The notes beneath the pieces are model-generated. The model had not been told where the DNA came from, did not search any database, and worked only from the letters and a program-made list of their open reading frames with translations. The translations under genes were made by a program, and so were the position numbers. 64,000 bases of DNA, from NCBI RefSeq assembly GCF_001642475.1, contig NW_019173968.1, positions 124,001 to 188,000 on the forward strand, given 5' to 3'. Origin of the DNA: Fonsecaea monophora. Lineage: Eukaryota; Ascomycota; Eurotiomycetes; Chaetothyriales; Herpotrichiellaceae. Below are positions 1 to 10,205 of this stretch, piece by piece (the first letter of the stretch is position 1; every line of letters begins with the position of its first letter).

Positions 1-426
1 CTGCGGTGCACCTTTAGTCAAACGAGGTTCCTGGTCCGCATGTGGACCAACCCAGCCTTTGGCGCAACGCTTCTCCCTGCCGCCTCGAATGGGACCAACT
101 CGACCGACGGAGGGAGCAGCAATTCAGCAACCGATTTCAGCCGACCAGGCTCATTTCCGTACCCGACGACGATCAGTATTGACCGACATGGGGGCAACAT
201 CAACAAGAAAGCAGTGTATTGTTACGGCGTAGATCAACTACAGGTTATCCAGTCCGATATAAAGACGATCGTGCCAGAGTTCAGAAGTGTTTCAGGGACC
301 TTGATCAACGCGGCGCCAGGTCTTGTGAATGGCACCATCAGCGACGACACTGGATTCGACCAGGAAGCAGGCGGTATTGACGGAGGGACTGGGGGATGTG
401 AGTGTGTTTGGCAGAATTGGAGCTGA
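1..426 (+). CDS. C-terminal part of an unknown secreted-type protein (5' end outside window)
   Basis: The frame is open from base 1 to the stop at 426, giving about 141 residues with no start required, so this is read as the 3' end of a gene that begins before the window. The segment is rich in Asn, Gly, Ser and Thr, has several N-glycosylation sequons (for example NGT and NST) and two closely spaced Cys near the C-terminus (CECVW). These points suggest an extracellular or lumenal domain. No family was recognised. An ATG at 40 lies inside the frame but there is no sign that it is the true start. Confidence 0.5.
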   Translation: MRCTFSQTRFLVRMWTNPAFGATLLPAASNGTNSTDGGSSNSATDFSRPGSFPYPTTISIDRHGGNINKKAVYCYGVDQLQVIQSDIKTIVPEFRSVSGTLINAAPGLVNGTISDDTGFDQEAGGIDGGTGGCECVWQNWS

Positions 427-1309
427 TAGATTGTTTTGATGATGGTGAAGTGACATGAGCACCAGGGATTCTTGGCTATTGGACCAAAAGCTGACATGAC
501 TGTTTTATCTCCCTGTTCAAAAAAAAAAAAAGGTGCTATGGTGGTTTTTTTTTTACGGGGATGTAAGATAAGATACACTTGACATAACTGGCGAAGGCAT
601 CAAAGGACATCATCAGGGGTTGTGGAGTTTTTGAGGGAGTGGCTGGGCTGGGGTTGTGTTTATTGAACCAAAAAAAAGGGGAAAGGGAATTGTGCAGCAG
701 GAACTGTACGGAAAAAGCACGGCGCACGAACACACATTCTCTCTGTCTACCAACCTTCCTTTGGATATGGGATCTGGTGATGGGATGGCACAAGGTTATA
801 TCAACAAGGGTCCTTCAGTAGGAGGGGCATAGAAAATATATTGACCTATCCGCCTACCTAAGCAGCTACCCAGGTATCGAGGCATGTACCTCGTAATGAG
901 TTACTTCTCCAAACCGAAGGAATGGTACTACCTCCCTAGATCCTCGTACCCTGTACGACTACCTAGGGAGGTAGGCATACGACTGCTGTCAAGTCTCGCT
1001 CGTTCTATTATTTCTCGTCTTCTTTCCGTGACATGTATACGTGTACTCGGCGAGTCGGTAGGTATACAATGATGAGCAGGTATTATGGGTGGAGATGGAT
1101 ATTGACTCACTGGCACCCAGTCAGGGACAGTGACGTATTGAATGTTGGGGACGATTACGCAAGTCGTGACATGCCACCAGCACAACCACCAAGTATTGGT
1201 ACAGCACCTGCCGTTATATCTACTCTGTGAGAGACACACTCATCGTTACCTAGTAATATTTCTCCGCCAGTTGAGCTATAGAGCACCTCACCACCCCCCA
1301 CCGTTCGGC
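427..1309. other. Intergenic region upstream of the decarboxylase-like gene
   Basis: No convincing coding sequence. It contains A and T homopolymer runs near 520-553 and 670-676, and a nested inverted repeat at 928-974 listed separately. It should hold the terminator of the left-edge gene and the promoter of the decarboxylase-like gene. Confidence 0.5.
928..974. repeat. Nested perfect inverted repeat (12-bp and 6-bp stems)
   Basis: Bases 928-939 (CTACCTCCCTAG) and 963-974 are perfect reverse complements separated by 23 nt. Inside that loop, 944-949 (TCGTAC) and 953-958 form a second perfect inverted repeat around a 3-nt spacer. The element lies about 340 bp upstream of the decarboxylase-like start. 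It could be a symmetric protein-binding site or a structured transcript end. Its function is not shown by the sequence. Confidence 0.7.
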
Positions 1310-2711
1310 ATGAAGAACGATCGTCAACACAGGTAAGAAAACCCCCTACACCCCCATCACGACGAGCAACTCAACTGGCGTGAACCGTGTCTGGCAGTCA
1401 CTGACATCTTAAACACGCAGACGGAAGACAGTGGGTGACTGGCTCCCCGATCACGACGTTCACCGAGAATGGCTCAGCGGCGTCATCCAAAAGGTGGATC
1501 AGAACCCCAAAGATCTTCACCCGGTCTTGGTCGAATTCAAGGAGTTGATCGAAAACAACACTCGAGTGTACATGCTCTTTGAGTCCATGTTTGAGCAGGT
1601 CCCTAAGAAGGAGCCCTACAACAACGACCCTCGCGGTGAGGGACATCCCCAGGTCCGCGACTATATCCATATGCTTCGTGTCATCAATCACATGTTGACC
1701 ACGCCGCCATCATGGTCCGAGAGCTCGGCGCGCACTGGACTGGTTGGCCTTCCGTTCAACGCCCTCTTCGATTGGCCCATGGGAACAGCTTCGGGGTACG
1801 CCGTGTTTCTTGACCCAGACGTAAATAAAATGTTGAAGAAAGTCCTCAATGCATGGGGAGACTTTCTTCGCTCTCCAGAATCGGCAAAGGTCCTGGAGAA
1901 AGACGCTCAAGGGAGCTGGTTTGGTCCGCATGGCCAGAAGGAGCTCACCACGACAGCCAATTTGGGCAAGACAGGTTACAAATTTGAGGAATTGTTCCAG
2001 TGCGATCCATCAAAGCCTCACATGGGTTACAAATCCTGGGATGATTTCTTCACGCGGCTCTTCAAGGAGGAGGCACGGCCGGTGGCCAGTCCCGAGGACG
2101 ACAATGTGATTGCAAACGCGTGCGAATCCAAGACATTCAAGGTGGCGCGCGACGTCAAGGCGCGAGACCATTTCTGGCTCAAGGGACAGCCGTATTCGGT
2201 GATCGACATGTTGGCACAGGATCCCTGGGCGGACAAGTTCGTTGGAGGGACCGTATACCAAGCTTTTCTTAGCGCATTGAGCTATCATCGCTGGCATGCA
2301 CCTGTCTCTGGCAAACTGGTCAAAGCATACGTGGTGGACGGGACTTACTATTCAGAGCCTTTGTTCGAAGACTTCAAACCCGACCACCCTGCGGATCCTG
2401 AGGGGCAAGTCACCAGTCAAGGATATTTGACAGCCACGGCCACACGGGCGATCATGTTCTTTGAAGCAGACAACCCAGCTCTTGGGCTCATGGCGTTTCT
2501 AGGCATCGGTATGTGCGAAGTATCGACTTGCGAAATCACGGTCAAGGAGGGTCAGCATGTGAAGAAGGGCGACGAGATTGGCATGTTCCATTTCGGAGGA
2601 TCGACACATTGTTTGATGTTCAGGAAGGGGGTTCGTGTCGAAGGATTTCCAGAGCCACACCCTGAGCATAATATCCCTGTGCGAAGTGAGTTGGCGAGGG
2701 TGAAGGTGTAG
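1310..2711 (+). CDS. Phosphatidylserine-decarboxylase-like pyruvoyl enzyme, PsiD type
   Basis: Two exons, 1310-1332 and 1421-2711, give 437 residues. The ATG at 1310 is used because the long downstream frame otherwise opens only with GTG, and a GTAAG donor at 1333 with a CAG acceptor at 1420 joins it in phase. The N-terminal half matches the accessory domain found before the catalytic domain in the fungal branch of the family. The C-terminal half holds YHRWHAP (about residues 296-302) and a GGST motif in which Gly401-Ser402 is the expected self-cleavage site. Cleavage would leave a 36-residue alpha chain with an N-terminal pyruvoyl group. Known relatives decarboxylate phosphatidylserine or, in PsiD of psilocybin mushrooms, L-tryptophan. 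Cleavage motif GGS rather than the LGST of classical enzymes, and the absence of membrane segments, favour a soluble amino-acid decarboxylase. The substrate is unproven, and neighbours are not indole-pathway genes. Confidence 0.85.
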
Positions 2712-3840
2712 TGGTCGTGGGACACTGAAGACGAAAGGCATAATTGAGACTGAAATGTGAGGGCGCAGGCACGCAGTCACGTGGTATAGAGTATCAAAGT
2801 CACGTGCTGTCACGCAACATGGGGTATGGCATCACATCATGGTAACTTGCCGTTGGTTGGTGCCGGAAGTTGCTGCTTTTTCCATCTGTTGGGCCAATGC
2901 GCTGTTTTCGACGTCATTTGCGGTCGGATGCAGTTAGTGGCTCAGCGACGTCACTGTGCAAAATCACTGCAAAATATGGCGGCCATGCTTTCCGGCTGAA
3001 CAAAGAGCAATTGATTGGTGAGCTACTGCTTTGTTACTGGCCGTGTCGCTGCTCTAGTTCTTACTTGGGCTTTCCGCCGCTCTAAATCTCGGTAGTATTC
3101 ACAGCCGGACATTGTCAGAAACTTTTTCATGCTTCATTTTCATCTCCCACACCAGCAAAGCTTGACAACGTCGTCCATGACCCTTTCACATCCACTATGG
3201 AAACGACCTTCCCTATAGCTATGTTGCTGCTTTACTGTCCCAGATACCCCAGAGATCTCTTTACCCTCTTCAGCCTAGATTCTCTATCCACCATTGGCCA
3301 CTTGACAAGCCCTTCCTGGAATTTTCATGACTACAATTAACTCGGATCTACCAGTCATCATATTTCTCTCATGTAACACTAGACAGACAGCGTTTCTGTC
3401 AGCCAGAAAAATGCACACTCCGTGACGCTGCATGCAGAAAAGGGGGCTCGCTCGTGCCTCGAGACCCGTTTGAGGCGGCGAAGCGTGTCTCGCGTGTGTG
3501 TCTCCCGTGCTCCTCTTGCTGTTTTTTCCTTGGGTCGATATTCAGGAACTCCGCGGCTCATTACAATTCGGTAGGTTGATGGGTTGATGGGTGCCCTTGG
3601 ATCTGATCTGATCCGTTTGACTTGTCTCCCGCTGCTTTCTCAAACCCAGTTCCATCGTTTACCCGACTCGCCGGAACTCTGGCCGCGGAGGTTGGTTTCA
3701 CATTGGCATGTAGAGGTATATGTAAAGCCTTTGCTGGCCCTTGGTCTCGGGCATTGGCAAAGGTCAAGCAAGACGCCTCTTCAAGAGAAAATCAGGAGGA
3801 CTGTCGTCTCTGTGTCGAAACATCAGCGTTACTGTGAACC
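2712..3840. other. Intergenic region before the HPP gene
   Basis: No supported gene. It holds the 3' flank of the decarboxylase-like gene, two CACGTG boxes, and the presumed promoter and leader of the HPP gene. Confidence 0.5.
2778..2806. promoter_or_regulatory. Pair of CACGTG E-boxes
   Basis: Two TCACGTG hexamer sites occur at 2778-2783 and 2801-2806, about two helical turns apart. CACGTG is the core bound by fungal bHLH factors such as Cbf1. They sit just after the decarboxylase-like stop codon and more than 1 kb before the HPP start, so the target gene is uncertain. Confidence 0.35.
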
Positions 3841-5109
3841 ATGCCTCAAACGAATGCCAATGGCTCAATCAAGCCCAAGCCCCATCCATCAAATCCCACC
3901 CCCAAGCCCGCTTCGAAGCCCAGGTCACCATTCGACATAGACAACTACCTCAATCCCTGGATTCCTCGCAATCCTTTGCGATTCCTGCCTCCCTGGATCT
4001 CGTACTGGTTCGGCTACCGCACCCCTTCGTCCACCATCGCACATCACCCGTGTCTCTGTTTCCTCCCCAAGTCGTACCTTGAATACTTCCATCCGTCGGA
4101 ATGGTTCTATACCTATCACCTCCACACCTTCTTTCTCTACCTGTCGATCCTAGTCGGTGCCTTCTGTGGCGTCGCCATCATCGAAAATGTCTTCCTCGCC
4201 CTTCCCCAGTTGTCGGGACACACGGTACCCATCGTCATCGCGTCATTCGGCGCTGCAGCCATCTTGGAGTACAATACCATTGAATCACCGCTGGCCCAGC
4301 CGAGAAACCTGATTTTCGGACACTTCTTAGCAGCCGTCATTGGAGTGGGCATCACCAAGCTATTTTTGTTGCTGCCGCCAGACCGATTCGAAGAGCAGAG
4401 GTGGGCTGCCGGCGCGCTCGCGGTCGGATGCGCATCCATCTTAATGAGCTTCACAAAAACCATTCACCCACCCGCGGGCGCCACTGCGCTACTGGCGGCG
4501 ACAAACCAGGAGATCCAAGACCTGGGATGGTGGTTATTGCCCCTCGTGCTGCTGGCGGCTATGTTGATGCTGGCCAGCGCGCTTGTGGTGAACAATCTCT
4601 CCGGGAGACGCTACCCGGTGTACTGGTGGACGCCGGTCGATCTGAAACACCTCAGGGAACAGAGGAGGCAAGCGAGGCTGGCGAGGAAGTTGGGGACTGA
4701 TGGGCTCGGAGGGGATGTCGAGACGGGCACCAAACGCCGATCGTCGCCTGGCGGGGCGGACATCGAGGACCTCTCAGACACCACTACCGAGGCAGGCGGC
4801 GCTGACAGCTACGGCCACGGGTCATCGCCCGAGATCATGCGGACTCTCAGTCGCGCGGTGACCTATTCGTCGACCGACAGGGTTCCCCGACTCGTCGGCA
4901 CCGAGACACACCAATCCATGACGGTGCGGCAGAAATCCAGGGAGGAGAGAGAACTCGGCGAGGAGGTCGTCGAGGGCGAGAGCATCTTCATCTCCAAAGA
5001 CCGCATGATCGTGCCAGAGTGGCTCGACCTGAGCGATTGGGAAGACGAGGTTCTCCGGATCCTGATGGTGCGGATGAAGGAGCATCATTCGTCATCGTCG
5101 TCGTCATAA
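3841..5109 (+). CDS. HPP family integral membrane protein
   Basis: Uninterrupted frame of 422 residues with the start in a good context (GAACCATGCC). A Pro-rich N-terminus is followed by about five hydrophobic segments (roughly residues 93-115, 128-142, 157-180, 190-205 and 230-252). The family signature HPPAGATALL lies at 209-218 between the last two. A hydrophilic tail of about 150 residues follows, with a short conserved-looking block near the end (VPEWLDLSDWEDEVLRILMV). HPP proteins in cyanobacteria and plastids have been linked to nitrite transport; the role of fungal members is not established, so a transport function here is an inference. The final residues are a run of serines. Confidence 0.85.
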   Translation: MPQTNANGSIKPKPHPSNPTPKPASKPRSPFDIDNYLNPWIPRNPLRFLPPWISYWFGYRTPSSTIAHHPCLCFLPKSYLEYFHPSEWFYTYHLHTFFLYLSILVGAFCGVAIIENVFLALPQLSGHTVPIVIASFGAAAILEYNTIESPLAQPRNLIFGHFLAAVIGVGITKLFLLLPPDRFEEQRWAAGALAVGCASILMSFTKTIHPPAGATALLAATNQEIQDLGWWLLPLVLLAAMLMLASALVVNNLSGRRYPVYWWTPVDLKHLREQRRQARLARKLGTDGLGGDVETGTKRRSSPGGADIEDLSDTTTEAGGADSYGHGSSPEIMRTLSRAVTYSSTDRVPRLVGTETHQSMTVRQKSREERELGEEVVEGESIFISKDRMIVPEWLDLSDWEDEVLRILMVRMKEHHSSSSSS

Positions 5110-5810
5110 TCGCCTTCTTCTTTTTCTCCAGACCGGAATTGCATTGCATGCCCAGGTGTTTTGCTTGAGCAGGGGATGATGGGGAGAGCATGCAGTCCCT
5201 TTGATACTCCCGGCATATTTCTTTACATGGTCACGTTCGGAGCATAGCACAGCATATCACAGCATAGCGCGGCGTCTTTTTTCCATGGATGGCATCAGCA
5301 TCAGCATCAGCATCAGCATGGATGGGCATGAGCATGAGCATGAGCGTGGCTTAGTGAGCGATCCTCTTCCTCTAGAAGAGATCAAAAGTTTTCTAGGTAC
5401 GCAGCACATATACGTTACATACATTATACGAGGTACAGGTGTACAGATAGACATTATGTAAACACTTACATAATACACATGAATATACACATGAATATCA
5501 CACAAATATACACAGTACTTGTACGAGGTACATAAACGTATATATATTCGGGGCAGGGAGCGGGCGGTTCTAATGACAACATGCAGGACCTGTAATCTCA
5601 ACTACTTGCTCGTGTTTCTTGTCCCGACTCCTTCTCGAGATGGTAGTGATATAGTACGTGAATGAATATACGTAGACAAGAAACGTCCATCCGGCAGAGC
5701 TGGCCAAAAGTCTCCTATTCCCATACCCATGCCCATGCCCATGCTATTTATTGCCCGGCGTCGTGCGTGGCGTGCTTGTATCGCGCAGAACTGCTCACCA
5801 TATGCATACC
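5110..5810. other. Convergent intergenic region with short repeats
   Basis: Lies between the 3' ends of the HPP and aminopeptidase genes. No gene is supported. It is repeat-rich (5292-5345) and otherwise AT-rich with TATAC/ACATAC strings around 5400-5560. Confidence 0.5.
5292..5345. repeat. CATCAG and GAGCAT microsatellites
   Basis: About four copies of the hexamer CATCAG are followed by about four imperfect copies of GAGCAT, in a non-coding stretch between two convergent genes. Confidence 0.8.
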
Positions 5811-7817
5811 CTACTTTTGCTCCTGTTTACTCCCAAATAAATCCTTGGCCACAAGGCCTCGGCAGATCGGGTGGTAAAAGTCCTTGTTCTTCTCAAAGGT
5901 CTCAACCGCCAGCTGATAGTCCATCTTCATCAACCCCTTGTACAGCGGCCGGACAAACTTCATCCTGCCCACTTCCCCTAGGAGCTTCGTGACAAATCCC
6001 TTAATCGTCCAGTCCCCAGCCTTCATCGCGACTTGATAGTATCGAGCCGAGATCTCGACGTTTCGCGTCTCCTTCAGGTCGTAGATGAAACCCATGTAGT
6101 TGACGTGCGGCTGAGGCAACTTGTCCGCAAACGTAAGCAGTTTCTCGAGGAAGACGACAATCTGGTTCGCCGACCAGCCATCAATGTCGAATTTGCTGGG
6201 TCCGAAATCAGGGTTGGGGTTCTTGGTGAATTTCTCCCACTGATCAGCAAGCCGGTAGCATTGATCGACAAGCGACGTGTCAAAGTCAGGCTTGGGCGGA
6301 TAACCGGGCTTGTAGAACCAGGTATCCCAATCAATGGTAGCTAGCTTTTGCGAGACCGTCTCGTTGGACTTGAAGAAGTCGAGCAATGTCTGCTTGAAGT
6401 CATAGCTGTCGAGTGATTTGCCCCGCCACGTCTCAAAATAATGAGGGATGAATTTGTCAAATTCCTCCTTGGAGATCAGTTTCTCAATGTAGTACAAGAA
6501 AATGAAACCCTTTTCGTACGGAATGCTCGAAAATGCATCGTCAGGGTCCTTGCCCTTCAAGTCGATGACAAGCTTCGTAAATTCATGTTGCTCTCCAAAC
6601 TGTTCACTGATGGATTGCTCAAGCGCCTTCCACCCTATAACCGCTGAGAAATCGCGCCACTGGTCGCCACCATGCACGATCGCTTGGATGCGCCGTTCGA
6701 GGTAAGTCGTCCAGCCTTCATTCAGCCAGAAGTGTTCCCATGACGCATTGGAGACAAGGTTCCCAGACCAGGAGTGCGACAATTCGTGAGCAATCACGTC
6801 GACATTCTGACGGTCCCCGGATATAATAGTAGGCGTAGCGAATGTATAGACGGGGTTTTCCATGCCCCCATAGGGGAATGACGGCGGGAGAATAAGGACA
6901 TTGTACTCACCCCACGCATAAGGGTAGACGAGTGACTCGCCCGCCTTCAAGAACTTCTCTGTATCCTCTTCCAATTCCCATTTACACTCTTTGAGCTCAT
7001 CAGGGCCGGTAGCAACAAGACTCCGAGGGCCTACGTTGGCGGTAGCAATGTCACCGCTAGCAAGAGCAAACAAATACGAGGGAATGGGCACCTTCTGGTG
7101 GAATTTGTATAGCTGAGAGGACCCATTGCGGGACGGGGACACCGGATTGTCTTTGGCCCCAATGCCGGATGCGATGACCGGCAGGGGCGACTTGATCAGG
7201 AAATCGAATGTTGCTTTGACATCCGGGGTATCCTGACAAGGGAAGATGGACCGAGCGTGTATGGCTTGACATTGTGAAAACATGTACGGATGTTTTTTGT
7301 TGGAAGTTTGGGCCGGAGTCAGCCATTGCAATGCGGTGCAGGCGGACGTCGTTTCTAAGTTGATTTCGATGTCAATCTTCTCGTTCAATTGTGGCTTTCG
7401 ACCGAGCTTAATCTTCAAGGGACTGCCGTATGGCTCGACCCGCTTGAGCAATTCCCACTCGGCTGGTTTGCCATCTGCATTGATGCTGTGGATTTGCACA
7501 TGGCTGGTGTCGAGCAAGATCTCATCACTGTCGCCATCCGTGATGGACTCAAAGCTGTGGACGACGCTGCCCTTCAATTTCTGCTTGTCGAACAAGATGT
7601 CCAAGCTTGTGGAGGTGTGGAGTGTCCGCCAATTGTTGTAATTGGAAAGGGTGTTCGGATCACGAGGAGTGTGAATGGTGGTTGCCATATTGCGAACTAT
7701 GGTCCCACAGAGTCTGCTTCGAGGACCAAGGCCAGGCTTCCCAAAGGCCAATCTTGATAGAGTTCCAGATAGGATGGACGTCAAGAAGGGTGTGGCCCAA
7801 ATTTGGATTCCGACCAT
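5811..7817 (-). CDS. LAP2: Leukotriene A4 hydrolase / aminopeptidase (M1 family)
   Basis: Single exon, 668 residues from the ATG at 7817. A second in-frame ATG at 7688 would give 625 residues starting MATTIHTPRD, where family similarity begins. The M1 exopeptidase motif GGMENP is at about 317-322. The zinc site HExxH-x18-E is intact: His344, Glu345 and His348 in HELSHSWSGN, with Glu367 in WLNEGWT. The C-terminal helical domain typical of leukotriene A4 hydrolases is present. Yeast Lap2 is an aminopeptidase with epoxide hydrolase activity. The extra 43 residues are rich in Arg and Ser with few acids, like a mitochondrial presequence, so two start codons may give two locations. Upstream of 7817 the frame stays open for only a few codons, without ATG. 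Confidence 0.93.
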   Translation of the reverse strand: MVGIQIWATPFLTSILSGTLSRLAFGKPGLGPRSRLCGTIVRNMATTIHTPRDPNTLSNYNNWRTLHTSTSLDILFDKQKLKGSVVHSFESITDGDSDEILLDTSHVQIHSINADGKPAEWELLKRVEPYGSPLKIKLGRKPQLNEKIDIEINLETTSACTALQWLTPAQTSNKKHPYMFSQCQAIHARSIFPCQDTPDVKATFDFLIKSPLPVIASGIGAKDNPVSPSRNGSSQLYKFHQKVPIPSYLFALASGDIATANVGPRSLVATGPDELKECKWELEEDTEKFLKAGESLVYPYAWGEYNVLILPPSFPYGGMENPVYTFATPTIISGDRQNVDVIAHELSHSWSGNLVSNASWEHFWLNEGWTTYLERRIQAIVHGGDQWRDFSAVIGWKALEQSISEQFGEQHEFTKLVIDLKGKDPDDAFSSIPYEKGFIFLYYIEKLISKEEFDKFIPHYFETWRGKSLDSYDFKQTLLDFFKSNETVSQKLATIDWDTWFYKPGYPPKPDFDTSLVDQCYRLADQWEKFTKNPNPDFGPSKFDIDGWSANQIVVFLEKLLTFADKLPQPHVNYMGFIYDLKETRNVEISARYYQVAMKAGDWTIKGFVTKLLGEVGRMKFVRPLYKGLMKMDYQLAVETFEKNKDFYHPICRGLVAKDLFGSKQEQK

Positions 7818-9240
7818 GCGGTGAAGATACAACAACAACCTATCCTGCCAATCAGTTCTGAGGTGGAAGAGCTGCTATGACCCTTTTAGGCTGTCGGTCT
7901 CAGAATGCCAGTAGATATTGAGCGAATGATGGGCATCTCAGAGAAGTTGTAACGTCTGGCAAGTTGCGTGGCTGGATTGAAGGCTGGCGGTGAGTCTCGC
8001 GATTGCTTGGCACCGGATCGGAATAATTTTCTGCCGTAATGACTGCACAAATACCAAGTAGAAACTGCCCTCGTAGCGCATGTGCAGGTCGATGCTCCAT
8101 GATCCTGACTCCGTATTGTTCCAGACTCAACGCCCATATTCCACATCAAGTCCTCTGTACCCCATACTCTGTACTCCGTACATTTGACCCGAGCTTCATC
8201 CCTCGTTCCTCCCGCGAAACGAAAGGTCTCTAGCATGTGGATTCATTCCGCAGCATTGCCTTTATGCCTAACCCCCAAGCCTCCAAGCCCTAGCAGAGCG
8301 GCTAGAGGGACTGAAAATGCAACCACGAATCCACCCACTGTCTAGCCCTGGAAGTCCGCTTCCGCGCACTACGAGAACCCGCCGAACTCCTAGTTTATTG
8401 CGACGGGGTTCGTCAGCGGTGTGTTTCAGGACCTGAGCTTCGGTGAGTCAAGCATAACCTCGCGTCACTTTGCGGTAACATGCTGTGTATGAGGTAGGGT
8501 TGGTAGCCCTGTCAGGATTTTGTTTTTGGCAGGTCTAACAAAGGTACTCGCTAGTTACGAAGTACGCTTGTGTCGGGAAGCCTCGAAGCCCAATCAGCCT
8601 CGCTCCGGACGAGAGGAAATTGGGATGGTGACATCCAAACTGAGTCGTTGATCCGCTCTCCTTTTCTCCCGATACGGGTGGAATGATTGTTCTGGACCTG
8701 GACAATGCAGTGTTCGGTCCGGGTCATGCCCTCCCCCGCTGCTATCTGCACAATCCAAGCTATCCGGGTGCGTTGTACAGCATCCTCCTGCAGGTGTTCG
8801 GAACCTCTGCAGTGGGCTTGAATCCTCCTAACGCTTCCTCACCGTCCCCTACGCCGTATACCTCGCACAGCCTCGTTGCAAGACCTTCTCGACGTCAGGT
8901 TGCCACAACGAAGCTGTCGCAGACACTCTTTGTGCACTTGTACAGATTGGATACATTGAAGATCCCTTTGCGTTACATTCACAGATTAAAAACATATAAT
9001 TTTTTACTCAAAACAGCTGTCGTATCGTAATGAGTCGGAACTAAACCTTCTGTCGTCTTCTCATTGCTTTACTACCCAACAGTTCTGCAGCTGCGGGAGA
9101 CTGGAACCCCATGCAGTCCTCCCAACCTTCTGCAAAAGAATTTTCCGGTCCATGCCTTGCCAACGCACGCCGATCCCACCCTTCATGCTTCGTCTTACCA
9201 GTTCTGATTATGCACAGACCCCCTCACAGCTCCGATTCGT
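7818..9240. other. Intergenic region, no gene seen
   Basis: About 1.4 kb between the aminopeptidase start and the 3' end of the acetate transporter gene. It should contain the promoter of the former and terminator of the latter. Open frames here are short and do not resemble proteins. Confidence 0.5.
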
Positions 9241-10205
9241 TCACTCGGTCTTCTCAGCCCTCTCACTTGCGCCCCTGATGTATCGGCTGAGGTCGCCCAC
9301 AGGGAGGTTAAGAGGGAAGTCAACAGCGGCAAGAAGTTGCACGAAGAAGAGGTACCAGCCCAGCAGACACACGGCGAACGTGATCCCTCCGGCCGAGTGT
9401 TGCATGGTGAGGTTGACCTTTCCCTCGCCAATCTCGAAAAAGAATTCTGCCAGACATGCAAAGGCGGCAACGAGCAGGGCAAAGATGAGCACGAAGACGA
9501 GGTTGGTTCGGAGGGCGATGATGAAGTAGATAAAGCACAACACCGACATGTAAACATGGAAGAAGGCGAATGTAGAACCGAACACCGGATCTGAGGACGA
9601 CTGTGCTGGGTTTGTAGGATCGTAGGCAATGGATGCGTTGAAATATGGTGTCAGGGTCGCTCCGAATGAGAGCCAGAAAGCGCCAAAGGAGCCGAAGACG
9701 ACGAAGGGGAAGGTGTTGCCCAGGATGAATTCCAAGAAGGCACCCAACACCATGAGCAGACCGCCGAAGAAGTAGTAGACGCCCCTGCGCATCCACCGTC
9801 AGATCGAGACAGTCCCAAGGTGCTTTTCAGTACTTACACTTCAGCCGCGCCGAGGCCACCAGCTCCGCGCCATCCAAGGAGGACATTCGAAAGAGGAGTC
9901 AAAGACAGTAGAAATCCGACGAGAGCACTAACTTTGGTCAGTTGGTGGAATCAACAGAAGAGAGGCCGGAACACATACAGAGGAGTCGGGTTACCAAAGG
10001 TTGACCGAATGTTGTTAGAGACCCGGTTCTTGGGTGACAGGTAGATCTTCTCGAAGAGCTCTGGTGTGATGGAAATGCTTCCGGCCGTCCGGATTCTCCT
10101 GAGTGCAGACTCCTCGTTGTGGTGGTCGTGGTGAAGGTCATATTTGCCGTTGACAGAGTCGCTACCGGCATGATCCTTCTCGACGTCGGGAACGTTGGCG
10201 GCCAT
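9241..10205 (-). CDS. GPR1/FUN34/YaaH family acetate transporter
   Basis: Three exons on the minus strand: 10205-9979, 9927-9838 and 9784-9241, with introns of 51 and 53 nt (donors GTATGT and GTAAGT). The joined reading frame gives 286 residues. A hydrophilic N-terminus with a His/Asp-rich patch is followed by six predicted membrane helices. The family signature before the first helix reads FGNPTPLAL (Asn72, Pro73, Pro75), where most members have NPAPLGL. Yeast Ato2/Ady2 and Aspergillus AcpA import acetate or ammonium at the plasma membrane, and this gene probably does the same. The Ala-to-Thr and Gly-to-Ala changes in the signature may affect substrate choice. Confidence 0.92.
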
